A stretch of 64,000 bases of DNA from Streptomyces sindenensis (GCF_014649035.1 NZ_BMSG01000001.1:248001-312000), one strand, 5' to 3'; counted from the first letter of the stretch, positions 46,123 through 54,735 are shown. Translations and numbers: made by a program. Notes: a model not told the origin generated them from the sequence alone.

Positions 46123-46730
46123 ATGCCGGAATCCGTGACGAGCCAGGTCCGCCCCGTCTCCAGGCCCCCTCCGCAGCCCGCTCGCGGTCGTTATCGACCT
46201 CCGTATCGAGGGGTCGGTGGGCGACACCGCCTTGACGCCGCCGGGGCGGGGAGGAGGACAGAGGCCGGCCTCTCGGCGGCCGAGCTGCCCGTGGGACTGC
46301 GCGGGGACGGGCTGACCCGCACGGACGTCCGTGCGGCACCGTGGACCGACCGGACCCTGGTCAAGACGTTCGGCCCGCGCGGCACGGTCCATCTGCCGCG
46401 CGCGGCGGACCTGCCCCTGTGGACCGGGACCCTGTCCGCCGTACCGACGGGCCCGGACCCCGGTCGAGCGGTATGTGTACGCGTACGGGCCGACGGCGGC
46501 GTGGGAGCGGGCGCTCGGGGGCGGGCAGGCGGGGAACTTCCCGGTGCTGCTGGTGGGCGGTGTGGGGGCGGGCGTCTGGCACCGGCGCCGTCCGGGCCGC
46601 CGGATCGCGGTGACGGTGGGGCCGCACGCGTGGGGCGGGTGGCGGTGGGGCCGCACGCGTAAGGCCGGTGACGGCGGGGCCGCACGCGTAGAGCCGGTGG
46701 CGGCGGGGCCGCACGCGCAGGGCCGGTGAC
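46123..46730 (+). pseudogene. Broken winged-helix DNA-binding (HTH_42/AlkZ-like, COG3214) gene
   Basis: Two pieces of this family are readable in different frames. Frame 1 holds 'GLTRTDVRAAPWTDRTLVKT' followed by 'FGPRGTVHLPRAADLPLW', the N-terminal third. Frame 2, downstream, holds 'RYVYAYGPTAAWERALGG' and 'FPVLLVGGVGAGVWHRRRPG' plus 'RRIAVTVGP', pieces of the second half. About 100 residues between them and most of the C-terminus are missing, and the frame shifts. The intact family is ~370-400 aa and includes DNA glycosylases that unhook crosslinks. The 3' end runs into a minisatellite. Confidence 0.78.
46609..46724 (+). repeat. 29-bp minisatellite, 4 units
   Basis: Units at 46609, 46638, 46667 and 46696, consensus GGTGRCGGYGGGGCCGCACGCGTRRRGCC. 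The unit length is not a multiple of three. Located at the broken 3' end of the winged-helix pseudogene, 12 nt before the end of the next gene. Confidence 0.9.
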
Positions 46731-46736
46731 GCGCCT

Positions 46737-47183
46737 TCAGGGGCGCGGGGCGAAGCGGATCGCGATCGTGTCTCCGGCGACGACCACGAAGTCCCCTTCC
46801 TCGCACCGGATGACGGCCTGGAGCACCTCGCCGCCGTCGTCCCTGACCTCCTGGGTTCCGACGGCCGTCCACGCTCCCCCGTACGGCACCGGCGGCAGGA
46901 GCGGGGGCGGCGCGTGGTGCCACTGGCTCGCCGGGACACACCAGTCGGGTAACCGCGGCCAGCTGCCCGGGGTGACCCGCAGCGTCCGGTCGGATGTGCA
47001 GGTCAGCAGGATGGACTGGTCCTCCGCGAGGACGAACTCGACGGCCTCCGGTCCGCCCGCCCGGCCCTCGGGCCGGTAGTAGACGCCGAGGACGGCGGTG
47101 ATCCTGGCCCCCGTGAGCCAGTCGGCGTTGCCGGGCCGTGCGCGCCCGGCGGGCCCCGTGCAGTGTTCCCGCTCCACGGTCAT
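46737..47183 (-). CDS. Conserved hypothetical protein
   Basis: 148 aa from the ATG after GAAGGGGAGCGGGC. I do not recognise a named domain. Beta-rich, with 'WLTGARITAVLGVYY', 'EAVEFVLAEDQSILLTCTSD', 'SWPRLPDWCVPASQWHHAP' and 'IRCEEGDFVVVAGDTIAIR'. No signal peptide or TM. It looks like a single-domain soluble protein with a regular codon bias, so it is probably a real gene. An operator-like palindrome lies 90 nt upstream. Confidence 0.65.
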   Translation of the reverse strand: MTVEREHCTGPAGRARPGNADWLTGARITAVLGVYYRPEGRAGGPEAVEFVLAEDQSILLTCTSDRTLRVTPGSWPRLPDWCVPASQWHHAPPPLLPPVPYGGAWTAVGTQEVRDDGGEVLQAVIRCEEGDFVVVAGDTIAIRFAPRP

Positions 47184-47272
47184 GCCCGCTCCCCTTCCTT
47201 CACTGTGCGTGCCCCCGGAGGGTAGGACGGTGGCACGCACCATCCCGTTGCCTCCGGGGCACAGCTGAACTG

Positions 47273-47287
47273 GCTTACGGAGTAAGC
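47273..47287. promoter_or_regulatory. Palindrome GCTTAC-GGA-GTAAGC
   Basis: Perfect 6-bp arms with a 3-nt spacer in the 136-bp gap between two minus-strand genes; AT-richer than its surroundings. Typical of TetR-type operators; regulator not identified. Confidence 0.45.
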
Positions 47288-47319
47288 GGGTTGACCGACC
47301 GTACGGGGCCCGTCCACCG

Positions 47320-48186
47320 TCACCGGGGTTTGCGGGCTTCGATCAGGAAGCGGGCGGTACGGGCGAGGAACGGCCCCTCCTTCTCGATCTTCCGGTGCAG
47401 CGCGGCCAGTTGCGGCCGGTACCGCTCGACGGTGAAGCCGGGCACCATCCAGATCACCTTGCGCAGGAAGTAGACCACGGCGCCGATGTCGTGGAACTCG
47501 GTGCGCAGGGTCTCCGAGCGCAGGTCGACCACCTCCAGACCGGCCGCCGTCGCGGCGGCCCGCGCGTCCTCCGGGTGCCGGGCACGACGGACCTCGGGCG
47601 GCTGCGGGCCGAGGAAGTGCTCCACGAGTTCGAAGACGCTGGCGGGTCCGACCTGTTGGGAGAAGTACGTACCGCCGGGGGCGAGCACGCGCGCGATCTC
47701 CTCCCACCACGTGGTGACCGGATGGCGGCTGACCACGAGGTCGAAGGCGGCGTCCCCGAAGGGCAGCGGCGGCTCGTCCTCGTCGGCGACGACGACCGCT
47801 CCGAGCGGGTGCAGCAGGGCGGTGGCGCGGGCGATGTTGGGCGGCCAGGCCTCCGTGGCCACGGTGACCGGCGGCAGCTTCGGCGCGGAGGCCAGCACCT
47901 CGCCGCCCCCGGTCTGGAGGTCGAGCGCGGCGTGGGCCCGGGCGAGCCGGCCGGCCATCGCGCGGGCGTACCCCCAGGAGGGGCGTTCCTCGGTGGCGCG
48001 GCCGTCGAGCCAGGAGAAGTCCCATCCGTCCACGGAGACGGCGTCGGCCTCGGCCACGAGGGCCTCGAACCGGTCGCGGGAGGCTGCGGAGTCGAAGTCG
48101 TGGCCGGGGCCGGGGCCGGGGCCGGAGGCGGAGGCAGGAGCGGGGGTGGGGGTGGGGGTGGGGGTGGGGGTGGATGGGTCGGACAT
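47320..48186 (-). CDS. Class I SAM-dependent methyltransferase
   Basis: 288 aa. Rossmann methyltransferase: motif I 'ALDLQTGGGEVLA', 'VATEAWPPNIARATALL', 'PFGDAAFDLVVSRHPVTTWW', 'RVLAPGGTYFSQQVGP'. The 'SRHP' after motif IV and the C-terminal 'GAVVYFLRKVIWMVPGFTVE' place it near SAM methyltransferases of the RlmA/YxaB type; substrate unknown. The first ~25 residues are a Thr-Pro/Gly-Pro run encoded by a hexanucleotide repeat, so the true start may be later (e.g. near residue 29, 'HDFDSAASRDRFE'). Confidence 0.82.
   Translation of the reverse strand: MSDPSTPTPTPTPTPAPASASGPGPGPGHDFDSAASRDRFEALVAEADAVSVDGWDFSWLDGRATEERPSWGYARAMAGRLARAHAALDLQTGGGEVLASAPKLPPVTVATEAWPPNIARATALLHPLGAVVVADEDEPPLPFGDAAFDLVVSRHPVTTWWEEIARVLAPGGTYFSQQVGPASVFELVEHFLGPQPPEVRRARHPEDARAAATAAGLEVVDLRSETLRTEFHDIGAVVYFLRKVIWMVPGFTVERYRPQLAALHRKIEKEGPFLARTARFLIEARKPR
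48141..48172. repeat. GGGGGT hexanucleotide microsatellite
   Basis: About five copies of GGGGGT in the + strand (encoding Thr-Pro repeats on the minus strand) right at the start of the methyltransferase gene. Copy number changes keep the frame. Confidence 0.85.
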
Positions 48187-48264
48187 GGGGGAATCGTGTC
48201 AGGCCGTCCCGGAGCACGCGAACGGATTCCACCCGGGCCGCCCGGCGGGGGGGCGCGCCCCGGC

Positions 48265-49146
48265 TCACCCGGCCAGCGACCCCAGCAGCACTCCGATCAA
48301 CGCCCCGGCGATCATGAACGGCCCGAACGGGATGCCGGTCCTGCGCCCCGCCCGGCGCAGGAGCACGAGGGCGAGTCCGTACGCCGCCCCGAACAGGAAC
48401 CCGGCGAACCCGCCCAGGAACAGCACGGTCCAGCCGTGCCAGCCGAGGGCCACGCCCAGAGCGATGGCGAGCTTCACATCGCCGAAGCCCATGCCGTTCG
48501 GGTTGATCAGGAAGAGCAGGAGGTAGAAGCCGCCGAGGGCCAGGCCGCCCAGCAGTCCGGAGGTCCAGGATCCGGCGTGCCCCGGGAGCAGCGCGGCCCC
48601 GCCGAGCAGCAGGACGGCCGCGGCCGCGAGCGGCAGGGTCAGCGGATCGGGCAGCCGGTGGACCCGTCGGTCGACGACGGCGAGGAGTACGGCGACGGGG
48701 GCCAGCACCAGCCACGCGACGAGCTCGGGCCTGGCCCCGGTGGCGGCGGCGAGGGCGACACAGGCGAGGGCGGTGACGAGGGGGGCGAGGGTGGTGGGGG
48801 CGTAGGCGGGGGATGTCGGGGTGGCGGTGGCCTGTGGCTCCGGGGTGGGCGGGGCTGCCGACTCCGGAGTGGGCGGGGCCTGCGGTTCCGGGGCGGGCAT
48901 TCTCGGGAGCGGGTTGACCGGGGTGGCCGGGTTAGCCGGGGTGGCCGGGACAGCTTGGGCGGCGCAGGGAGCGCATCGGGCCGGGCCGAGCCAGCCGCGG
49001 GCCGGGCCGGTGAGCAGGTGGCCGGCGGGGCACGCCGTGCGCCACGGCTCCTCGGGCTCGACGGCGAACCGGTAGGCGGCACGCGGGATCAGCAGTCCGG
49101 TGGCGGCACCCCAGACCGCGGCGAGGGCGAGCAGCACGGCGTCCAC
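48265..49146 (-). CDS. Type IV prepilin peptidase (A24 family)
   Basis: 293 aa integral membrane aspartic protease. About seven TM segments. First catalytic Asp in 'LLAVVDRRVHRLPDPLTLP', second in 'GMGFGDVKLAIALG' (GxGD motif). The N-terminus has 'TACPAGHLLTG' and 'RCAPCAA', a cysteine set as in longer PilD-like enzymes, followed by a Pro/Thr-rich linker (~70-120). Cleaves class III signal peptides of pilins or competence-like proteins. A candidate substrate is encoded 3 kb away at 52062-54101. Confidence 0.9.
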   Translation of the reverse strand: MDAVLLALAAVWGAATGLLIPRAAYRFAVEPEEPWRTACPAGHLLTGPARGWLGPARCAPCAAQAVPATPANPATPVNPLPRMPAPEPQAPPTPESAAPPTPEPQATATPTSPAYAPTTLAPLVTALACVALAAATGARPELVAWLVLAPVAVLLAVVDRRVHRLPDPLTLPLAAAAVLLLGGAALLPGHAGSWTSGLLGGLALGGFYLLLFLINPNGMGFGDVKLAIALGVALGWHGWTVLFLGGFAGFLFGAAYGLALVLLRRAGRRTGIPFGPFMIAGALIGVLLGSLAG

Positions 49147-49270
49147 GGGGCGACCCTAACGGGGTCCGGGAGCAGGGGTCTTGGGTCCGGGGGCCCAAGA
49201 CGCCCGGCCAGGACCCAAGCCGCGCCGTTCGGGATTCGGGCGCGTCCGCCGGAGGCTACGGTCGGGGCCC

Positions 49271-49729
49271 ATGAGGACATGGCGCGATGGCGACGGGACG
49301 CTGACGGTCGACACGGATTCCGGGACCGGGGCCGGGGCGGGAGCGGGACCCGGGCCGGAAGCGGGACCGGGACCGGGAGCGGAACCGGGGCCGGGGGCCC
49401 GGGAGGTACCGCTGCGGATCGCCGCCTCGTACCGGGCCCGTACCAAGGGGCTGCTCGGGCGGGACGGGATCGAGGGGGCGATGATGCTCACCCCCTGCGG
49501 GAGCGTGCACACCTTCCGGATGCGGTTCCCCATCGACGTGGCGTACCTGGACCGGACGTTCACGGTCCTCGCGGTCACCACGATGAAGCCCGGCCGGCTC
49601 GGGCTGCCCCGGCTGCGGGCCCGGCACGTGGTGGAGGCGGAGGCCGGGGCGATGGCGCGGTGGGGGGTGCGGCCGGGCGTACGGCTGGAGCTGAAGGCGG
49701 CGCCCGCCACCGCGCCGGAAGCCCTCTAG
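49271..49729 (+). CDS. DUF192 domain-containing protein
   Basis: 152 aa. The DUF192 core (~45-145) has 'YRARTKGLLGRDGIEGAMML', 'GSVHTFRMRFPIDVAYLD' and 'KPGRLGLPRLRARHVVEAEA'. Residues ~17-43 are an expanded Gly-Ala/Pro-Gly repeat coded by a GC-only microsatellite. Function unknown; such proteins often accompany secretion or pilus-type genes in actinobacteria, and here the prepilin peptidase is the divergent neighbour. Confidence 0.85.
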   Translation: MRTWRDGDGTLTVDTDSGTGAGAGAGPGPEAGPGPGAEPGPGAREVPLRIAASYRARTKGLLGRDGIEGAMMLTPCGSVHTFRMRFPIDVAYLDRTFTVLAVTTMKPGRLGLPRLRARHVVEAEAGAMARWGVRPGVRLELKAAPATAPEAL

Positions 49730-49737
49730 AGACGGGC

Positions 49738-50943
49738 CTACGGCGGGCCCGCGCCCAGCAGGGTCCAGGCTCCGTAGGCCGCCGACGCGCAGGCGAGAAC
49801 GGTGAGCACGGCGGCCGTGCGGCCCGCGGTGCGCAGCCGCAGCAGGGCGACGGCGGGCGGGAGCAGCAGCGGGAAGGCGGGCATCATCAGCCGCGGCCGG
49901 GAGCCGAAGTATCCGGCGCCGATCAGCGAGATGACGACGATCGCGATGGCGTACACGAGCACGGGGAGCGGTTGCCGCTGCCGTACGCACAGGACCACCA
50001 GCCACCCCAGCAGCCCGAGCGCCGCGCACAGACCGAGGGCGGCGGGCCACGGCAGCCCGGCGATGAAGGCGGCGAGCGCGCGGCCGCCGTCGATGTTGTT
50101 GCCCCACTGCGCCTGGACGTCGAAGTAGGCGACCGGGCTGCCCTCGCGTACGGCCACGAACACCACGTACGCCAGCCAGCCCAGCGGTGCGAGCGCCACG
50201 CCCGCGATCATCCGGGCGTTGCGGCGGAGCACCGGGCCGGCGCGGCGCTCGTCGCGGTACTCCCGTACGAGGGTGACGGCGGCGGTGACCGCCAGGGCGG
50301 CGATGAGGGCGGCCGCCGAGGGCCGGGTGAGCCCCGCGAGGACGCACAGCGCGCCCGCGACGATCCAGCGGCCTTTGAGGACGGCGTACAGGGCCCAGGC
50401 GGCGAGCGCGGTGAACAGGGTTTCGGTGTACGCCATCGACTGGACGAACGCGGTCGGGCAGACGCCCCACAGTGCGGCCAGCACCACGCCCGTACGCCGT
50501 CCGCGCAGGTGGGCGCCGACGGCGAAGATGCCCCAGGCGGCGAGCAGCCCGGCGGTCCAGGCGACCAGGAGTCCGGCGCCGCCGAGGGTGAGCGGAGTCA
50601 CGGCGAAGACGGCACGTTCCAGGGCCGGGAGCAGCGGGAAGAACGCCAGATCGGAGTGGACGGAGCCGTCCGGCAAGGTGACGGTGTAGCGGTAGCCGTG
50701 CTCGGCGATGCGCTGGTACCAGACGGAGTCCCAGCGTCCGCTGAGCGGCCCCAGGGGGTCCTTCCCGGCGGCGGAGGCGGCCACCCAGAAGACCAGGAGC
50801 CCCAGGGCCCGTGCGGCGGCGTAGACCGCGAGCGCGGGCGCGGCGGCCCGGAACGCGGCGGCGGCCCGGGACCCGCCGGGAAGGGGGCGGGGGGCCGGGG
50901 CTGGGCCGGCGGGCGTCCGGGTGCGGAGCTGATGATCGGACAT
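49738..50943 (-). CDS. PIG-V-like mannosyltransferase membrane protein
   Basis: 401 aa with about ten TM segments. The luminal-type loop 'GRWDSVWYQRIAEHGY' carries the WD(S)xWY motif of PIG-V/GPI mannosyltransferase II-like proteins, followed by 'SDLAFFPLLPALERAV' and 'CPTAFVQSMAYTETLFTALAAWAL'. Likely uses a polyprenyl-phosphate mannose donor in glycosylation of proteins or glycolipids on the outer face of the membrane. The start 50943 (ATG) is chosen; the long open frame upstream is a 28-bp repeat region. Confidence 0.85.
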   Translation of the reverse strand: MSDHQLRTRTPAGPAPAPRPLPGGSRAAAAFRAAAPALAVYAAARALGLLVFWVAASAAGKDPLGPLSGRWDSVWYQRIAEHGYRYTVTLPDGSVHSDLAFFPLLPALERAVFAVTPLTLGGAGLLVAWTAGLLAAWGIFAVGAHLRGRRTGVVLAALWGVCPTAFVQSMAYTETLFTALAAWALYAVLKGRWIVAGALCVLAGLTRPSAAALIAALAVTAAVTLVREYRDERRAGPVLRRNARMIAGVALAPLGWLAYVVFVAVREGSPVAYFDVQAQWGNNIDGGRALAAFIAGLPWPAALGLCAALGLLGWLVVLCVRQRQPLPVLVYAIAIVVISLIGAGYFGSRPRLMMPAFPLLLPPAVALLRLRTAGRTAAVLTVLACASAAYGAWTLLGAGPP

Positions 50944-51030
50944 ACGGCCGATTATGACGTCGGCGGCGGGCGCGCCGTGCCACGGCCGGCGGGCGGGCGG
51001 GCCGGGGTCCGGGCACGCCGAGGGCCGCGA

Positions 51031-51148
51031 GAGGCCCGGGGCGGGCCGACGACCGGAAGAAGCCCGAGGCGGGCCGACGACCAGGAGAAGCCCGAGCTGG
51101 GCCGACGGCCGGAAGAAGTGCGAGGCGGGCCGACGGCCAGGAGAGGCG
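51031..51148. repeat. 28-bp tandem repeat, 4 units
   Basis: GGGCCGAC recurs at 51043, 51071, 51099 and 51127; unit GGGCCGACGRCCRGGARAAGCCCGAGGC. In the noncoding gap between two minus-strand genes. Confidence 0.85.
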
Positions 51149-51188
51149 TGGGCGGCCCCCGCCCCCGTACCGGTCGGGGCCGCCCGGG

Positions 51189-51788
51189 TCAGACCCCGCC
51201 CAGCACCTCGTTCCCGAATACCTTCCACGGCGACATCTCCACCGCGTCCATCACCGCCAGCTGCGGGTGCCGGGCCGCCGTCTCGTCGCGTACGGCGACG
51301 GTGTCCGGCCAGGCGTCGAGGTGGGCGGCGCCCTCGATGACGACGCCGTCCCAGTCGGTGGTGGCCGTCGCACCGGCCCGGTCGACGACGAAGCCGATGC
51401 ACAGCACGGAGGCCCGTCCGACGGTCCGCCGGATGGCGCCCACCGCGTGCTCCCGCTCCGGATCGGGCAGCTCCCCCACGGAGAACTCGACGGCGACGAC
51501 ACCGGCCGGGGCCCGCCGGATGCGCACCAGGAGGTCGAAGCCCCCGTCGGTCCACAACCGGAATCCGACCTCGTGCAGCCGCTCAAGTCCGGCGAGGGAC
51601 AGCAACTGCTCGCGGGTGACGGGCGAACGGGCTCCGAGGGAGGCGGCGTCGAGGTTGACGAGCACCGTGCGGCCGGTCACGGGGTGCACCGGCCGGAGCC
51701 CCTCGGCCTCCAGGTCGCCCAACAGGGTGCGGGCGTCCAGCCGGGTCCAGCCCAGGTGGTACGAGTAGAAGAATCCGGCACCCGCCAT
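51189..51788 (-). CDS. Hypothetical protein
   Basis: 199 aa. I do not recognise the family. Begins 'MAGAGFFYSYHLGWTRLDAR' and contains 'LVNLDAASLGARSPVTREQL', 'RLWTDGGFDLLVRIRR', 'VVAVEFSVGELPDPEREHAV' and 'DGVVIEGAAHLDAW'. Mixed alpha/beta, soluble, no signal peptide. Codon usage is regular. The lone position next to the pilin-like gene gives no clear hint. Confidence 0.6.
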   Translation of the reverse strand: MAGAGFFYSYHLGWTRLDARTLLGDLEAEGLRPVHPVTGRTVLVNLDAASLGARSPVTREQLLSLAGLERLHEVGFRLWTDGGFDLLVRIRRAPAGVVAVEFSVGELPDPEREHAVGAIRRTVGRASVLCIGFVVDRAGATATTDWDGVVIEGAAHLDAWPDTVAVRDETAARHPQLAVMDAVEMSPWKVFGNEVLGGV

Positions 51789-52061
51789 CGACGCCCACCC
51801 CCATCGCTCTCGCTGCTTCGCGCGGCGTCGTGGTCGGCGACCCCCGGCACCACCGAGCGTACTGAGCGGCGGCCGGGGCGGCGTGGGCCCACGGGCCCAC
51901 GGCCGGCCCCAAGCGGAACGGCCACCGCGCCTCGGCGCAACACGTCTGACGTGCGCCGCACTTGGGCCCGGCTTTGGGACCGGGGGCCCGGGCTATGGCG
52001 GCTTTTCGGCCGTACGCTCTCGGCCGTCGGCAACACGCGCGGGTCGAGGAGAGGGTGCACC

Positions 52062-54101
52062 GTGAGCGGTGACGGGGGCGCAGGCCGGGGCCGGGCCCGG
52101 GGAGACCGGAGCGCGGGGCACATACCGCTGGGACGCCACGGCATCGCCGGCTCCGGCGTCCCGTACCCGCCCCCACAGGGCAGCCGGTTCTTCGCGCTGA
52201 CCCGGAGCTGGGTGATCGGCGGTCTGGTCTACATCGCCCTCGGGTTCGCCATGAGCCGGGTCCTGCTCGATCTGCTGGCCACCGAGGAGCGGCTGGAGAC
52301 GTTCGGCTGGCGGCTGGCCCTGCTCCACCTGCCCGCCCTCGCCGTGACGCTGCTGACGGTGCTGGCGGGCACCCGCGTCCTCCCCGAGGAGCACCGCGAG
52401 TCCTCCCGCACGGTGTATCTGCTCGCGGCCCTGCCCGTCCCCCTGGCCGGGCTGCTGTACGGCTTCGTCGTCGCCGGGGACGTCGTCGGTATCGAGGGCG
52501 TCCTCATGCCCGCCGTGTCACTGGCGGCGGGCGCGGCGTCCGGGGTGGCCGTCGACCGGCTGCTGGAGGAGCGCGCCACCCGTACGCCGGAGCCGCCCCG
52601 CTACTCGTACAACTGGCGGGACGGCGGCGCGACGGCGATGGAGTACCTGGGTCTCGTCGTCCTCGTCACGATGCTGATCGGCGCGATGGCGATGGCCGGG
52701 GTCGGCGGCAAGATCGGGGAGCGGCTGCGCTGTGCGATCAGCTCGATGGCCGGTGGCGGCGGTTCCTGTTCGTCCGGCGGCCAGGACCCCGAGGCGAAGC
52801 CGAAGACGGACGCGGACTACGAGCCCAAGATGTGCCAGGTCTCCAGCATCTCGGACACGGCGGGCGGCAAGGTCAAGATCGGCTGGTTCGAGTGGGGCGA
52901 GGAGTACGGCTTCCAGCAGAAGGTCTCCCGGGCGAGCACCGATGTGAACGGCGACGGGAAGGTCGACGGCGACGACAAGGTCGTCTCGATGACGTTCACC
53001 GACGCCGCGTCCGCCGGGGCCACCGCCAGCACGCCGGGCGTCAAGCTCGGCAGCCTGGGCAAGGCGGATGTCGACATCGGCGGGGGCATCAAGATCACCA
53101 ACGGTGACACCTGGATCTTCGCGAGCGAGGAGGAGGCTCAGCAGATGCGGGACGACATCGAGGAGATGAAGATGTGGGAGACCTCCACCAAGCACAGCGG
53201 CGGCTACGGCGGCGGCTGGTACTCCGCGATGAAGTGGGCGGAGAAGAAGGAGGACATCGAGAAGAAGATCGGCGACAAGAAGATCTCCTACTCGACCGTC
53301 GGCCTCAACGCCTACGCGGACGGCGGCCTCTCCGTCAAGGGCGGCGACGAGGGCGAGCTGGGCGCGAAGCTCGGCGGCAAGGCGACGTTCTCGCCCGAGG
53401 TGACCATCACCAAGGACGACGTGAACGGCAACGAGTCGTACACGTACACCGCGAAGCTCGAACTGGAGGGCAAGGCCGGCGGAGACGTGGGCCCGGTCAA
53501 GGGCACGGTGGGCGGCAAGCAGAACCGTACCGGCGCCATCACCGTGACCCGCGACCAGAAGACCGGGGAGATCGTCCGCATCGACATGACGCAGACCGTG
53601 GAGAGCGGCTCGACGTCCGGCAAGGTCGAGGTCGGCGGCGACAACGGCGAGAGCGGCCAGGACAAGCGGGGCGGCAAGGGCAGCGCGTCGGACTCGTCGG
53701 GCGAGACCGGCATCGACGTGGTGACGAACTCGATCGTGTTCGGCAAGGACACGGACGCGGCGACCGAGTCCAAGCGGGCCGTCGCCGAGCAGTGGCTGGA
53801 CGGCTCCGGCAACAACACGGCCCCGTTCGAATACCTCTTCGGCGACCACGGCATGGAGAACCGCCCGGAGGGCAACGATCCCTTCCAGCAGCTGATGTTC
53901 GAGGACGGGCTGTCCAGCACCATGCGGTACACGGGCGAGAGCGACGCTCAGTCGTTCGGCTTCGAGATCTCGCTCGGGATGAGCCTCGGGTTCTCCCTCT
54001 CCACGGAGGAGAAGAGGGAGACACTGACGGACGCACAGTTCCTCGGTGCACCGCGGGGCGATGCGCGCACGTATCTTCCGTACAGCTACTGCGCGAACTG
54101 A
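52062..54101 (+). CDS. Large membrane protein with internal prepilin-type motif and EF-hand-like loop
   Basis: 679 aa from GTG 52062 after GGAGAGGG. Residues ~40-165: about four TM helices ('LTRSWVIGGLVYIALGFAMS', 'LLHLPALAVTLLTVLAG', 'YLLAALPVPLAGLLYGFVVA', 'AVSLAAGAASGVAVDRLL'). Then G188-G189-A190-T-A-M-E194-Y followed by a ~20-residue hydrophobic helix, the exact type IV prepilin pattern with Glu at +5. The remaining ~460 residues are hydrophilic and predicted outside, with an EF-hand/dockerin-like loop D294-N296-D298-D302-D305 and long beta-rich repeats. I know no described family for the whole. The lipoprotein gene follows within 19 nt. Confidence 0.75.
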   Translation: MSGDGGAGRGRARGDRSAGHIPLGRHGIAGSGVPYPPPQGSRFFALTRSWVIGGLVYIALGFAMSRVLLDLLATEERLETFGWRLALLHLPALAVTLLTVLAGTRVLPEEHRESSRTVYLLAALPVPLAGLLYGFVVAGDVVGIEGVLMPAVSLAAGAASGVAVDRLLEERATRTPEPPRYSYNWRDGGATAMEYLGLVVLVTMLIGAMAMAGVGGKIGERLRCAISSMAGGGGSCSSGGQDPEAKPKTDADYEPKMCQVSSISDTAGGKVKIGWFEWGEEYGFQQKVSRASTDVNGDGKVDGDDKVVSMTFTDAASAGATASTPGVKLGSLGKADVDIGGGIKITNGDTWIFASEEEAQQMRDDIEEMKMWETSTKHSGGYGGGWYSAMKWAEKKEDIEKKIGDKKISYSTVGLNAYADGGLSVKGGDEGELGAKLGGKATFSPEVTITKDDVNGNESYTYTAKLELEGKAGGDVGPVKGTVGGKQNRTGAITVTRDQKTGEIVRIDMTQTVESGSTSGKVEVGGDNGESGQDKRGGKGSASDSSGETGIDVVTNSIVFGKDTDAATESKRAVAEQWLDGSGNNTAPFEYLFGDHGMENRPEGNDPFQQLMFEDGLSSTMRYTGESDAQSFGFEISLGMSLGFSLSTEEKRETLTDAQFLGAPRGDARTYLPYSYCAN

Positions 54102-54120
54102 ACGGGCGGTGACAGACACG

Positions 54121-54735
54121 ATGAGTACCAGGACATGGGGCGCGCGAGGGCCCCGGCGGCGGCGGACGGCCACCGCGGCGGCGATCGCGACAGCGGCGGT
54201 TCTGCTGACCGGATGCGGCGGCGACGCGGACAAGGCCGCCGTGCCCGAGGGCTGGGGCACGTTGAAGACCGGCAGCCTGAGCGTCGGCTACCCGAAGAGC
54301 GAGGGGTACGCGGAGCAGCCCGCGGCCGAGCGGGCGAAGGCCAACGCGGCCGTCGCGCTCAAGGAGGAGGACGGCATCCGGACCGGCATGGTCTCGGTCC
54401 AGCTGGACTTCGCCACGGGCGTGCGCGACGCGGCCGGAGCGGCGGCAGCGGCGGGCGCGGGCATCGGCCTCGGCTCCACCCGCAAGGCGACGGACGACGT
54501 ACGCCTGGCGGGCCCGGAGGACGCCCCCGAGGCACGCGAAGCCCGCCGGATCGACTACGACTTCACGTCCGACGGCCAGGAGGACACCCCGAACAGGGGG
54601 ACGCCGATGACCGGGGTCCTGGTCGCGGGGGTGGACTCGAAGGGCGTTCCGTTCGTGGTGCGCCTGAACGCGGTGAAGGACGCGGTGGACGCGGAGGAGC
54701 TGGACGCGTTCGTGGGGTCGATCACGGTGAAGTAG
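54121..54735 (+). CDS. Putative lipoprotein
   Basis: 204 aa. Arg-rich signal peptide with lipobox 'LLTGC' near residue 33. The mature part is one domain with 'PEGWGTLKTGSLSVGYPKS', 'GMVSVQLDFATGVRDAAGAA' and 'PFVVRLNAVKDAVDAEELDA', similar in style to LpqN/DUF-type surface lipoproteins. Directly follows the pilin-like gene (19 nt) and is probably co-transcribed, so the two may form an envelope complex. Function unknown. Confidence 0.8.
   Translation: MSTRTWGARGPRRRRTATAAAIATAAVLLTGCGGDADKAAVPEGWGTLKTGSLSVGYPKSEGYAEQPAAERAKANAAVALKEEDGIRTGMVSVQLDFATGVRDAAGAAAAAGAGIGLGSTRKATDDVRLAGPEDAPEAREARRIDYDFTSDGQEDTPNRGTPMTGVLVAGVDSKGVPFVVRLNAVKDAVDAEELDAFVGSITVK

Noticed and set aside
46609-46724. Possible CRISPR array (29-bp repeats)
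   Set aside because: Units are directly adjacent with no unique spacers and no cas genes; it is a minisatellite.
51031-51148. Possible CRISPR array (28-bp repeats)
   Set aside because: No spacers between units; tandem repeat only.
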